A stretch of 14,733 nucleotides of DNA from Vulcanimicrobiota bacterium (lineage in GTDB: Bacteria > Eremiobacterota > Eremiobacteria > Baltobacterales > Baltobacteraceae), in the NCBI GenBank assembly GCA_030042755.1, contig JASHZC010000083.1:1-14733 (forward strand), read 5' to 3'. Of this stretch, positions 1 through 8,124 are shown piece by piece; the first letter of the stretch is position 1; each line of letters opens with the position of its first letter. Made by a program: the position numbers and the translations under genes. Under the pieces are notes generated by a model. That model was not told where the DNA came from, made no database searches, and was given only the letters and a program-made list of their open reading frames with translations.

Positions 1-179
1 ACGGACCCGTCGGTCGCGCGCGCGAGTGCGCTCGCCATCATCGCCAGTCCCTCGGCTTCACGGTCGCTCTCGCATTCGAGCGTGGCGCGTTCGCCGGGAG
101 CAAGATCGATGGTGGTCGGCGGCACAATGGTCTCGCCACGCCGAACGATTGTCGCGTCGCGCATGCGCAGGATGTGCAT
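1..179 (-). CDS. Partial ABC-transporter-like ATPase N-terminus with degenerate Walker A (runs off left edge)
   Basis: Read on the minus strand from ATG 179-177 the frame stays open to the window edge (59 full codons). It shows the start of an ABC ATPase domain: a strand around LRMRDATIVRRGETIV, then DLAPGERATL, which matches the strand-turn-strand (LxPGExxxL) preceding the P-loop. The next residues, ECESDREAEGL, fall exactly where GPxGxGKSTL is expected, but every glycine of the loop, the Lys and the Ser/Thr are replaced; spacing then resumes with a helix and a DGSV motif like the usual SGSV. So the fold looks conserved and nucleotide binding at this site looks lost. The frame is open further upstream (in-frame TTG at 227-225), so the start is uncertain; a second in-frame ATG lies at 164-162. 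It is divergent from polX. Family assignment rests on motif alignment by eye over a short fragment. Confidence 0.5.
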   Translation of the reverse strand, partial: MHILRMRDATIVRRGETIVPPTTIDLAPGERATLECESDREAEGLAMMASALARATDGS

Positions 180-233
180 CGAGGGCGTTTTCGCCGCCGG
201 CGCCGAAGAATCTCTCGAGGTTATCAATCGCCG

Positions 234-1961
234 ATGCTTTCGAACGACGAGATCGCTGCGAAGCTCTTCGAGATCCGCACCCTTATGGAAATGGCGGGAA
301 TGAGCTTCTACAAATATATGGCATTTGAAAAAGCGGCCGCGTCGGTTGAGAACGCACCTCCGTTGCGCGATGTGGCCGCGGCCGGCGAGCTGACCAAGCT
401 GCCGGCGATTGGAAAGTCTATTGCCGTCGTGGTCGAGCAATTGCTCGAACGTGGCGGAGCAGACGCGCTCGACGAGCTCTACGCGATCTTCCCGCCAACG
501 ATCGTCGAAGTGCTCGGCGTCAGCGGAATTGGCGCGAAAACGGCTGCATCGCTCTGGAAGGACTACCAGATCGGATCGCTGGCCGATCTCGAGGAGGCAA
601 TTGAGAGCGGTGCACTTGCGGGCGTTCCACGCCTCGGACCCAAGACGATCGAGAATTGGAAGCGCGGAATTCTCGCGTACAAAGGGCGCCAGCGCCGCAA
701 ACCGCTCGCGCGCGCGCTCGCGATCGCCCGCGACGCGATGGAGTATTTACGCGCGGGGCCTCCGCACGACCGGCTCGTCTACGCGGGCAGCGCGCGCCGC
801 CAAGAAGTAACGGTCGGAGATATCGATTTAGTGTGCACCGCGTCCGATCCGGCTGCGATCACATCCTACTTTGCTTCGTGGGAACGCGCGCGCGCCATTC
901 TTGCCGAAGGATCGACCAAGACCAGCATCTGGCTCGACGACGGGTTTCAACTCGACCTACGCGTGCTTCCCGATCACCTCTACGGAAATCTACTGCAACA
1001 TTTTACCGGGTCGCGCGAGCACAACATCAAGCTACGCGAATATGCCGTGCGCAAAGGGTTACGCGTCAGCGAAAATGGCATCTTGAATTTGGAAACGGGC
1101 GATGCGATCGTGTGCTCCGACGAAGAAGGCGTGTACGAAGCGCTCGGCATGTCCTACATACCGCCCGAGTTGCGTAGCGGGTTAGACGAAATCGACCGCG
1201 CCCTCGCGGGAAAACTTCCCGTCCTGCTCGAGGCCGGCGATATGCGCGGCGATTTTCACATGCATTGCACGTGGAGCGACGGTCGGGATACATTGGAAGA
1301 GATGATCGTCGCCGCAAAGGAACGCGGCTACGACTATCACGCCATCAGCGATCACTCATGGGGGCGCGGGCGTACGTTTGGCTTGGATCCGGAGCGCTTG
1401 CGCGAGCAGCGCTCGGTCATCGCGCAACTCTCGGCGAAGCATGGGATGCACACGTTTTGCGCGAGCGAGGTGGACATCTTGCCCGATGGTCGGATGGACT
1501 ATGACGACGACGTCCTTGCCGCGCTCGACGTCGTGATCGGGAGCGTGCATTCGGCGTTCGACATCGGACGCGACGCGATGACGGCCCGCCTCATTCGCGC
1601 TTGCGAAAACCCGTACGTGACGATCATCGGACACCCGACCGGGCGAATGCTCGATGGCTTTGGGGGATACGAATTCGACTACGACGCCGTTTTCGCGGCC
1701 GCGGCGCGCACCGGAACGGCGCTCGAAATCGACGGACAGGCATTGCGCCTCGACCTTCCCGCGCCGCTGGCGCGCAAAGCGAAGGAGTTCGGCGTAACGT
1801 TTACGGTTGACTCCGACGCTCACGGCATCGAAGACTTGCCGAACATCGAGCTCGGGGTTGGACAGGCGAGGCGAGCCGGTATCACCAAAGATGACGTGCT
1901 CAACGCGCGCTCGTACGAGGACGTGCGCGCCTTCCTCGCTCGCAAAAGGATCCGTGCATGA
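234..1961 (+). CDS. polX: DNA polymerase/3'-5' exonuclease PolX (family X polymerase with PHP domain)
   Basis: 575 residues, the usual size of bacterial PolX (about 570). PolX fills short gaps in base excision repair and its PHP domain carries metal-dependent 3'-5' exonuclease or related phosphoesterase activity in the cytoplasm. Domains in order: N-terminal 8-kDa region with helix-hairpin-helix motifs (LPAIGKS 56-62, VSGIGAKT 96-103, VPRLGPKT 131-138); nucleotidyltransferase core with GSARR (185-189), catalytic D196 and D198 (GDIDL) and third carboxylate D241 (FQLDLRV); PHP domain with H342-x-H344, D349, D373-H374, E412, H439, H467 and the D526-S-D528-A-H530 terminal ligands. All PHP ligands appear intact, so both activities are expected. 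The frame is open to 174, but homology starts at MLSNDEIAAK, so ATG 234 is chosen; a GAGG at 217-220 is rather far upstream. Its TGA overlaps the next gene's ATG (ATGA), indicating translational coupling. Confidence 0.95.
   Translation: MLSNDEIAAKLFEIRTLMEMAGMSFYKYMAFEKAAASVENAPPLRDVAAAGELTKLPAIGKSIAVVVEQLLERGGADALDELYAIFPPTIVEVLGVSGIGAKTAASLWKDYQIGSLADLEEAIESGALAGVPRLGPKTIENWKRGILAYKGRQRRKPLARALAIARDAMEYLRAGPPHDRLVYAGSARRQEVTVGDIDLVCTASDPAAITSYFASWERARAILAEGSTKTSIWLDDGFQLDLRVLPDHLYGNLLQHFTGSREHNIKLREYAVRKGLRVSENGILNLETGDAIVCSDEEGVYEALGMSYIPPELRSGLDEIDRALAGKLPVLLEAGDMRGDFHMHCTWSDGRDTLEEMIVAAKERGYDYHAISDHSWGRGRTFGLDPERLREQRSVIAQLSAKHGMHTFCASEVDILPDGRMDYDDDVLAALDVVIGSVHSAFDIGRDAMTARLIRACENPYVTIIGHPTGRMLDGFGGYEFDYDAVFAAAARTGTALEIDGQALRLDLPAPLARKAKEFGVTFTVDSDAHGIEDLPNIELGVGQARRAGITKDDVLNARSYEDVRAFLARKRIRA
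1946..1950 (+). promoter_or_regulatory. Ribosome binding site of the alpha/beta hydrolase
   Basis: AAGGA lies 7 nt before ATG 1958, inside the last codons of polX. It supports the upstream ATG (1958) over the second in-frame ATG at 1970. Confidence 0.6.
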
Positions 1962-2755
1962 TTGAAACGATGGCCGTGTACGCGCCCGATGGTGTCGCAT
2001 CGGCAATGCGCTACGCTGGGACCACCGGGGCCGCGCTCGTATTCGTACACGGGGTCGGCTCGACCGCTGCAGTTTGGGATCCGCAATTGCGCGAGTTTTC
2101 CGACGCGTATCGCGCCATTGCGATCGAACTGCGCGGCAACGGCGTACCGAAGCCCGAACCCAATCCGGATGCGATAACGCGTGCCGGTTACGCCGCCGAC
2201 GTAATCGCGGCGCTCGACGCACTGCGGATCGAACGGGTAGCCGTGATCGGATGCAGCTTGGGCGGCGTCGTCGCCATGGAACTGTGGAAACGGGCACCCG
2301 AACGGATCGATGCGCTCGTACTACTCGGCAGCTTCGCGTGCTATCCGAACGCGCGCGCACAAGCCGACGGAATCAAAGCTGCGGTGCGGTCGGCCGGGAC
2401 CATGCATGCGTTTGCAGTCGAGCGCGCCGCCAAGTTGGGCTTAGCGCCGGAACGCTTGCGCGAAACGCTGGAGCAAATGTCTCGCAAAAACATCGAGTCG
2501 TATCTGGCGGCAACGGAGGCAACGTGGACCGGAGACTATCGCGACATTCTGGCCACGATCGCAGTGCCTACGCTCGCGTGCGTAGGGGAACACGACACGG
2601 TTGCGCCCGAACCGCTTTCGCGCGAAATCGCCGATGGAATACCCGGAGCGCAGTTCGCGGTAATCCCGGACGCCGGTCACGTCGCAAATGCCGACAACCC
2701 CGCTGCCTTCGATGAACTGCTGCGCAACTTCTTGCAACGGGTTCCGGCAGGCTAG
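1958..2755 (+). CDS. Alpha/beta-fold hydrolase
   Basis: 265 residues, the length of a single-domain alpha/beta hydrolase of the 3-oxoadipate enol-lactonase/epoxide-hydrolase-like group. Visible features: the HGVGS oxyanion-hole segment (31-35), the nucleophile elbow G-C-S100-L-G-G, a cap region of helices (about 125-190), the acid D213 in GEHDTVAP, and the catalytic H241 in DAGHVANADNP. The complete triad S100-D213-H241 indicates an active enzyme acting on an ester, lactone or similar bond. The C-terminal layout (IAVPTLACVGEHD ... AGHVANADNPAAF) is typical of enol-lactonases, but no aromatic-degradation genes are nearby, so the substrate is unknown. No signal peptide or membrane segment is visible, so it is cytoplasmic. 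The start overlaps the polX stop by 4 nt and the stop is 8 nt before the histidine kinase, so all three are probably cotranscribed. Confidence 0.88.
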   Translation: MIETMAVYAPDGVASAMRYAGTTGAALVFVHGVGSTAAVWDPQLREFSDAYRAIAIELRGNGVPKPEPNPDAITRAGYAADVIAALDALRIERVAVIGCSLGGVVAMELWKRAPERIDALVLLGSFACYPNARAQADGIKAAVRSAGTMHAFAVERAAKLGLAPERLRETLEQMSRKNIESYLAATEATWTGDYRDILATIAVPTLACVGEHDTVAPEPLSREIADGIPGAQFAVIPDAGHVANADNPAAFDELLRNFLQRVPAG

Positions 2756-2763
2756 GGAAGCTA

Positions 2764-5451
2764 GTGCACACGATACCCGTACCGGCCGACGAGATCGAAC
2801 GCCTAAAGGCGCTCGAGTCCTACCACGTTCTCGACACGCGGGAAGCGCGAGCCTACGAAGCGTTTACGCAACTCGCCCTCGACGTGACGGGCGCGCAGAT
2901 GTCGGCGATCTCGCTGGTTGACGAAAACCGCCAGTGGTTCAAATCGCGTCGCGGCATCGATTATCCGGAAGCGCCGCGCGAGCACGCATTCTGCGCGTAT
3001 GTCGTCGCTGCGGCCGAACCGATGGTCGTCGACGACGCGACCGTTGACGAACGCTTTCGCGATAATCCCTACGTTCTCGGGGATCCGGGAATTCGCTTTT
3101 ACGCCGGCGTTCCGCTACGCTCACCCGAGGGACATACGATCGGCACGCTGTGCGTCATGGACAGCCGGCCGCGCACGATCGGCGAAGCGCAATTGCGCAC
3201 GCTCGTGGCGCTTAGCGAAGCGTTGATGCGGATGTTCGAGGGACGTCGTCGATTCCTCTCACTCTTCGATGCTGCGCGCATCGACATGTTTACGGTCGAC
3301 GCGCAAACGCAAACCATCTTTTTTGCCTCGCGCGGAGCGTGCGAACGTCTCGGATATTCGTTGAAAGAGCTAATCGGCATGTCGGTTTACGACATCATGC
3401 CCGACATGTCGGAAGGCGATTTCCGTGGCGCGCTGAGCGCGAGCGCACGAGGCGAACAAATCGATCGCGAGACGAAATTACTGCGCAGCGACGGCACCAG
3501 CTATCCGGTCGAGCTGCGCATCTACGCCGGTCAGGAGGACGGCCAAATGCGGGTCAATGCCGTTGCGATCGACCTGACGAAGCGGCGGGAACAAGAACAA
3601 GAAATCGCGCTTCTGCTCGGTGCGATCAACGTTGCAGGCGATGTCATTCTGGTCTATCGCGTCGAGGGCGACACGCTTTCTCTCTCATACGCGAACGACG
3701 CGTTCGCGCGGCAAACCGGCTACGCGCCGCAGGAAGCGATCGGGCGCGGTCTGGAGTTCTTCCGCAAAGCAATGCCCGACGACGAAGGCATGCACGTAGT
3801 GCGCGGCGCGCTTGCTGCGGGCACGCCGACCCAAGCCGAAATCGTCAGTTATCGAAAAGACGGATCGACGTATTGGAATCAGGTCACGTTGCATCCCATT
3901 CGCAATGAAAACGGAACGATCACCCATTGGATTTCGATCGAGCGCGACATCAGCGACGAAGTGGAGCGTAATGCCGCGCTCGCAGAAGAGCATGACCGTT
4001 TGCTCGCGCTCACGCGCGCGGCTCGCCGATTATTTACCGCGCTGGACGCCTCGGCCGTCGTGTCGATCGTGTATGAGGTCGTCGATCAATTGCTTGCGTG
4101 CGATACGCGCGTATTGGCCGTGGACGACGACGGCGCGAGCGTTGCGGTGCACGCACTCGGAGCACTCGATTGGGATACCGGTACGCTCGATCCGCTGATC
4201 GAACGTACGGTGACGCAACGCGTCCGTGTCACGGACGAACGTGGAACGCGCGCAATCGCGTACAGCGGACGATTCGGTGACGCTCGCTACGTGCTCGAAA
4301 TTCGTTCGCGGCATAACCGTGCCTTGCGCAACACCGATCTTTTCGTCTTCGACCTGATCGCCGAGTACTTTTCGGTCGCCGTGCGCAACGTGTCGCTCTA
4401 TCACGAGGTCGAAGAGCGCCGGAGCGCCGTGCTCGAGCTCAATCAAACCAAGAGCGATCTCATTGCGATGCTCGCGCACGATTTCCGTGGCCCGCTTACG
4501 TCGATCGTGGGGTTTGCCGATCTGGCGGCCGAGGTCGGGGATGTGAACGGGGAACAGCGCGAGTTTCTCGACACGATCAAGGCTTCCGCGCTGCAGCTTT
4601 CGGAGCTCGCGACCGACACGCTGACGCTTGCGCGCCTCGAGCGAAATGAGGTGGCGCTCCAATTGACGCAAACCGATCTCGGCGATTTGATCGCATCGAT
4701 CATTCTTGCGCTGCGAGAGCGGCGTACCGTCGAGCTTGCCATCGACGGCGACGCGAGAGTCATCGGCGATGACGACCGCCTGCGTCAAGTTTTTACCAAT
4801 CTGATTGACAACGCCATCAAATATACGCCCGAAGGTCCCGATCCGCAGGTGCGCGTCATCGGCGGCCACGACGACGTGACCGTGAGGGTGCGCGACTTCG
4901 GAATCGGCATTCCGCCCGGCGAACTCTCGCGCGTCTTCGATCGTTTTTCGCGCGCGTCGAACGCGCGGAAAATGCGCATAGCCGGAACGGGTTTCGGATT
5001 ATTTTTGACCAAGCAGCTCGTGCAGTTACACGGCGGAACGATAGCGGTCGAAAGCGAGGAGGGTGGCGGTAGTACCTTTACCGTCGTGCTCCCACGCCGC
5101 GTCGATCGGCGCAACGCACCGCGAACCATCCTGCTTTTGGCAACGGGCAGCGACGGATCGTTTCTCGTGTACGGCTTGCAAGAGGCCGGGTATCGGGTCC
5201 TTACCGCTACGAGCATCGAGGAAGCAATTGCGACGGCAGACGCACAGCCAATTGACGCCGTACTGCTCGCGACCCCGGAAACGCTGTCAAATCATGCGGC
5301 GGTGCAGTTCCGCGCCTTCAGCCGGGAGCGCAACATGCCGCTCGTTGCGATCGGCGATGGAGGCTCGGCACATCTGGGCGCTTCGGCATCGTTGTCGCGT
5401 CCGGTCGCTATCGGCGACGTCGTTTCAACGTTGGAACGTCTTCTCGGGTGA
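2764..5451 (+). CDS. Hybrid-like sensor histidine kinase: GAF-PAS-PAS(LOV-like)-GAF-HisKA-HATPase-pseudo-receiver
   Basis: 895 residues with no membrane segment, so a soluble cytoplasmic sensor. Domains by eye: GAF (about 18-155), PAS (about 162-280), second PAS (about 283-405) whose RKDG/WN/HWISIERDIS pattern resembles LOV domains, second GAF (about 412-545), HisKA with phosphoacceptor H572 (AHDFRGPLTSI), and HATPase_c with N-box N683 (IDNAIKYTPEG), G1 D711-x-G-x-G, F-box VFDRFSR and G2 GTGFGLFLTKQ (741-751). The kinase core is complete. The final ~108 residues have a receiver-like layout but lack the usual phosphoacceptor Asp (A836 in DAVLLA), the acidic pair after strand 1 (ILLLATGSD) and the conserved Lys (R879-P880), so this looks like a pseudo-receiver. 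GTG 2764 is chosen because the homology (ADEIERLKAL...HVLDT) begins at once and an AGGGAAG lies 3 nt upstream. No response regulator is adjacent, so the partner is encoded elsewhere. The signal is unknown. Confidence 0.92.
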   Translation: MHTIPVPADEIERLKALESYHVLDTREARAYEAFTQLALDVTGAQMSAISLVDENRQWFKSRRGIDYPEAPREHAFCAYVVAAAEPMVVDDATVDERFRDNPYVLGDPGIRFYAGVPLRSPEGHTIGTLCVMDSRPRTIGEAQLRTLVALSEALMRMFEGRRRFLSLFDAARIDMFTVDAQTQTIFFASRGACERLGYSLKELIGMSVYDIMPDMSEGDFRGALSASARGEQIDRETKLLRSDGTSYPVELRIYAGQEDGQMRVNAVAIDLTKRREQEQEIALLLGAINVAGDVILVYRVEGDTLSLSYANDAFARQTGYAPQEAIGRGLEFFRKAMPDDEGMHVVRGALAAGTPTQAEIVSYRKDGSTYWNQVTLHPIRNENGTITHWISIERDISDEVERNAALAEEHDRLLALTRAARRLFTALDASAVVSIVYEVVDQLLACDTRVLAVDDDGASVAVHALGALDWDTGTLDPLIERTVTQRVRVTDERGTRAIAYSGRFGDARYVLEIRSRHNRALRNTDLFVFDLIAEYFSVAVRNVSLYHEVEERRSAVLELNQTKSDLIAMLAHDFRGPLTSIVGFADLAAEVGDVNGEQREFLDTIKASALQLSELATDTLTLARLERNEVALQLTQTDLGDLIASIILALRERRTVELAIDGDARVIGDDDRLRQVFTNLIDNAIKYTPEGPDPQVRVIGGHDDVTVRVRDFGIGIPPGELSRVFDRFSRASNARKMRIAGTGFGLFLTKQLVQLHGGTIAVESEEGGGSTFTVVLPRRVDRRNAPRTILLLATGSDGSFLVYGLQEAGYRVLTATSIEEAIATADAQPIDAVLLATPETLSNHAAVQFRAFSRERNMPLVAIGDGGSAHLGASASLSRPVAIGDVVSTLERLLG

Positions 5452-5459
5452 AGCGAGCG

Positions 5460-6326
5460 TCATCCCTCGATGATGCGTTCGTTCCCGGAATAGACATTGG
5501 CGCGTGAGCCGCGCACAAAACCCGCCAGCGTGATGTTGAACGCGCGTGCAAGATCGATCGCCAGGCTGCTTGGAGCGGAAACGGCGCACACGAAGGGTAT
5601 GCGTGCCACGGCTGCTTTCTGCAAGATTTCGTAGCTCGCGCGACCGCTGACGAAGAGGATGCAGCCGGCGAGCGTCTTTCCTTCCAGGAACGCCCAGCCG
5701 GCGAGCTTGTCGACCGCGTTATGGCGGCCGACGTCCTCGCGAACCGCCAGCGCGTCGCCGTTCGCGTCGAACAGCGCCGCTGCGTGAAGGCCGCCGGTCG
5801 CATCGAAAATACGCTGCGCATCGCGCATGCAATCCGGCAATTCGTAGATCCGCGAGACCGGTATGCGCGTTTGGTCGCCAATCGGCTCGATGCCCAGCTG
5901 TGCGAGTTCGTCGAGCGTCGCGCGTCCGCAAACGCCGCAGGAACTGTTCATCGTAAAGTGACGTTCGAAGCGCGCGAGATCGGGTAGCTCGCCGGAACGC
6001 AGCTCGACGTTGACGATGTTATACCGCTGCTCCGCGTCGACCGCCGGATCGACGCAGTAGCTGACGCCGATCACGTCGTCGCGCGAGCGCACGATCCGCT
6101 CGCTGGAGACGAACCCGGCTGCTAGTTCGAAATCGTTTCCAGGCGTGCGCATCGTGACTGCGAGTGTGCGCGTTCGATCCGCAGCGACCAGGCGAATCTC
6201 GAGAGGTTCCTCCGTAACGACGCGATCGTGCGTACGCGATCCGGTCGGGCCCTCGTAACGAATGATTCCCGTTTCAACCGTTCTACCGGGGCGCGCATCG
6301 TGCGACGCGAGCGCGTCGTCGATCAT
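5460..6326 (-). CDS. fdhD: FdhD, formate dehydrogenase accessory sulfurtransferase
   Basis: 288 residues, usual FdhD size. In E. coli FdhD takes sulfur from IscS and passes it to the bis-MGD cofactor of formate dehydrogenase; without this the enzyme is inactive. Visible features: the EEPLEIRL strand (39-46), FELAAGFVSSE (66-76), the essential cysteine pair in SSC130-G-V-C133-G, REDVGRHNAVDKL (196-208) and the SGRASYEI segment (227-234), all FdhD hallmarks. Its ATG overlaps the TGA of the nrfD-type gene by 4 nt (ATGA), so it is the last gene of the fdh operon and probably depends on coupled translation because no clear Shine-Dalgarno site precedes it. It converges on the histidine kinase gene with only 8 nt between stop codons and no visible terminator. 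Confidence 0.95.
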   Translation of the reverse strand: MIDDALASHDARPGRTVETGIIRYEGPTGSRTHDRVVTEEPLEIRLVAADRTRTLAVTMRTPGNDFELAAGFVSSERIVRSRDDVIGVSYCVDPAVDAEQRYNIVNVELRSGELPDLARFERHFTMNSSCGVCGRATLDELAQLGIEPIGDQTRIPVSRIYELPDCMRDAQRIFDATGGLHAAALFDANGDALAVREDVGRHNAVDKLAGWAFLEGKTLAGCILFVSGRASYEILQKAAVARIPFVCAVSAPSSLAIDLARAFNITLAGFVRGSRANVYSGNERIIEG

Positions 6327-7285
6327 TTCGGTTGCACGAATGCGGCGCGCGGATCGCGCGCCGACTCCTTTCCGGCTTCGATCAACGCTTCGCGCAGGAT
6401 ATAGCCGCCAACGAGCGTGAGCACCGAAGCAACGGTGGAACGCACGGCATCGACGGGTTTGGGCAAGCGCGCGAGGTTACCGAACAGATTGAGCGCGAAC
6501 GGCGCCACGATGCCGGTCGCGATCGTGTATGTCCGTAGCCTCTTGCCGCGCGCGCCGGTGAAGAACGGCGTGGCATACTTGCCGGCGCGCCGTTCGAAGT
6601 CGGTCAAGATCGCAAGTTCCGCAGCGCCGGCAACCATTTCGAGTCGTTCCAACTTGGGAACGACGTCGTGATTGCCTTGCAAAACGCTCAGCAAGGTCGA
6701 GAGCGCGCACGCCGAGCTCAGTCCAGAGCAAACCGAAGCGGCCGGAATATGGCGTTTGCCGGATGCCCAAAACGGATTCGCCGTTGCCGAAAGCAGCACG
6801 CCCGTATACCCGGCGGTAAACGCGCCTAAGAACGCCTGAACCGGCGTCAAGAAACCGGGAGCGAGAAAACGCAACCAACCCGGGATCACGCCGCGTACCG
6901 CAAATTCCCGCATGAGGTTTCCCCCGGCGGCTCCAGAGTAGAAAACGAGTCCCCACACGCCCAGCGACATCGGCGACTTGAACTTCACGATACGCAGCAT
7001 GTTGAGGAAACGCTCGGGCCGGCCGAGATGGGTAATGAGAATTGCGGGGTTCGCGGCGGCGAGAATGAACGACGAAACGCGCGCGGTGGTCTTCAGTTTG
7101 CGTTCGCTTTCGTCGCTGCTGCGCGCGATCAGCTGAATGAGTCCCAGCCCGCCCATGACGCCGCCGAGAAACAGATACGTAACGACATTCCACTCCCAAT
7201 GGGGAGCCTTGAGCAGCGGACGATCGTAGTACGTCGGCGTCGCCGTTTCTTCGCGTTGTCCGGGCGGCTCGGTTTGACTATGCAT
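6323..7285 (-). CDS. nrfD: NrfD/PsrC-family polytopic membrane subunit of formate dehydrogenase
   Basis: 320 residues with about eight hydrophobic segments (starting near residues 34, 66, 103, 146, 182, 219, 254 and 284). It carries the diagnostic NrfD signature ITHLGRPERFLNMLR followed by SPMSLGVWGLVFYSGAAGG. NrfD/PsrC proteins are haem-free membrane subunits that exchange electrons between an iron-sulfur partner and the quinone pool. Here it sits between the four-cluster ferredoxin subunit and FdhD, so it is the quinone-interacting anchor of the formate dehydrogenase, replacing the cytochrome b subunit (FdnI/FdoI) of the E. coli enzymes. The start overlaps the fdhB stop by 8 nt and no Shine-Dalgarno is evident, so translation is probably coupled. 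The charged C-terminal tail after the last helix is short. The quinone site cannot be assigned from sequence by eye. Confidence 0.9.
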   Translation of the reverse strand: MHSQTEPPGQREETATPTYYDRPLLKAPHWEWNVVTYLFLGGVMGGLGLIQLIARSSDESERKLKTTARVSSFILAAANPAILITHLGRPERFLNMLRIVKFKSPMSLGVWGLVFYSGAAGGNLMREFAVRGVIPGWLRFLAPGFLTPVQAFLGAFTAGYTGVLLSATANPFWASGKRHIPAASVCSGLSSACALSTLLSVLQGNHDVVPKLERLEMVAGAAELAILTDFERRAGKYATPFFTGARGKRLRTYTIATGIVAPFALNLFGNLARLPKPVDAVRSTVASVLTLVGGYILREALIEAGKESARDPRAAFVQPK

Positions 7286-8120
7286 TGCGGAAAATCATCC
7301 ATCCGGCAATGGCCAGACCCAGAACGGCGAGCGCAGCCGAGCCATACCCTTCCGGTTGACGCGTCGACGGCAACACGGGCGCGGCTGGAAGATTGTACGC
7401 TTCGGGGCGATCGGTCAGCAAAAAGAAGGCGTTGAGCGGACCGATGCCACCCCCCACGTCATCCGCGCCGTAGAGCTGCGCGTTCACTCCTCGCTGCGTC
7501 AGCGCATCGACGCGCTTGCGCGCGCGTTCGCGCAATTCGTCGACGTCGCCGAACTGGATCGACTCGGTAGGACATGCTTTGGCGCACGCCGGGACGAAGC
7601 CGAGGCGCTGGCGATCGTAACAGAGCGTGCATTTTCCGGCGACGCCGCCGTTGCCCTGAAGTGCCGTTTCGTTCTCCTCGCGACGCGCTTCGACGAGCGA
7701 GGCCAAGTTGTAACGCGCACCTTCGGGATCGAATTTCTCGATCAGGTCGATGACGCCGAATGGGCACGACACGATGCAATATCCGCACCCGTTGCAGACG
7801 TCGGGCTGAATGAAGACCGAATCGAACTCGTTACGAATGATCGCGCCTGTCGGGCAGGCCTCCAGACATCCCGCATTCGTGCAATGTTTACAAACGTCGC
7901 TGCTCATCAGCCAACGATCGCGCAGTCCGGTTTCATCGACCGACATCTGCTCGATGAACGCGACGTGCCGCCACGTCGTCCCCGACAGTTCGCCGGTGTT
8001 ATCGTAAGACTGCCCGGTGAACCGAAAACCATCGGACGGCAACTCGTTCCACTGCTTGCACGCGACCTCGCAAGCTTTGCACCCGATGCACAACGTCGTA
8101 TCAGTAAAGAATCCAGTCAT
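7278..8120 (-). CDS. fdhB: Formate dehydrogenase iron-sulfur (beta) subunit, four [4Fe-4S] clusters
   Basis: 280 residues, close to FdnH/FdoH (about 294-300). Sixteen cysteines form four cluster motifs: C11-C14-C17-C21, C77-C80-C85-C89, C109-C112-C115-C119 and C164-C167-C179-C183, with the usual CP pairs swapping ligands between clusters. This subunit wires electrons from the catalytic subunit to the membrane. A single hydrophobic helix (about 261-277) near the C-terminus mirrors the membrane anchor of FdnH. There is no signal peptide. The frame is open upstream to 8321, but that extension is antisense-like, arginine-rich and inside the end of fdhA; homology begins at MTGFFTDTTLCIGC, so ATG 8120-8118 is chosen, 4 nt after the fdhA stop. 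Its end overlaps the nrfD-type start, as expected for subunits of one complex. Confidence 0.95.
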   Translation of the reverse strand: MTGFFTDTTLCIGCKACEVACKQWNELPSDGFRFTGQSYDNTGELSGTTWRHVAFIEQMSVDETGLRDRWLMSSDVCKHCTNAGCLEACPTGAIIRNEFDSVFIQPDVCNGCGYCIVSCPFGVIDLIEKFDPEGARYNLASLVEARREENETALQGNGGVAGKCTLCYDRQRLGFVPACAKACPTESIQFGDVDELRERARKRVDALTQRGVNAQLYGADDVGGGIGPLNAFFLLTDRPEAYNLPAAPVLPSTRQPEGYGSAALAVLGLAIAGWMIFRNA

Positions 8121-8124
8121 CTTG

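Noticed and set aside
1..60. Alternating GCGC tracts as a possible repeat element or Z-DNA site
   Set aside because: They are explained by Ala-Arg codons of the minus-strand partial gene and recur throughout this GC-rich DNA.
1356..2360. 334-residue minus-strand ORF
   Set aside because: It is antisense to polX and the hydrolase, arginine- and serine-rich with no recognisable domain, and both plus-strand genes have full catalytic motifs.
4030..4869. 279-residue minus-strand ORF
   Set aside because: It lies antisense to the GAF-HisKA-HATPase part of the kinase, whose motifs are complete; long shadow frames are expected at this GC content.
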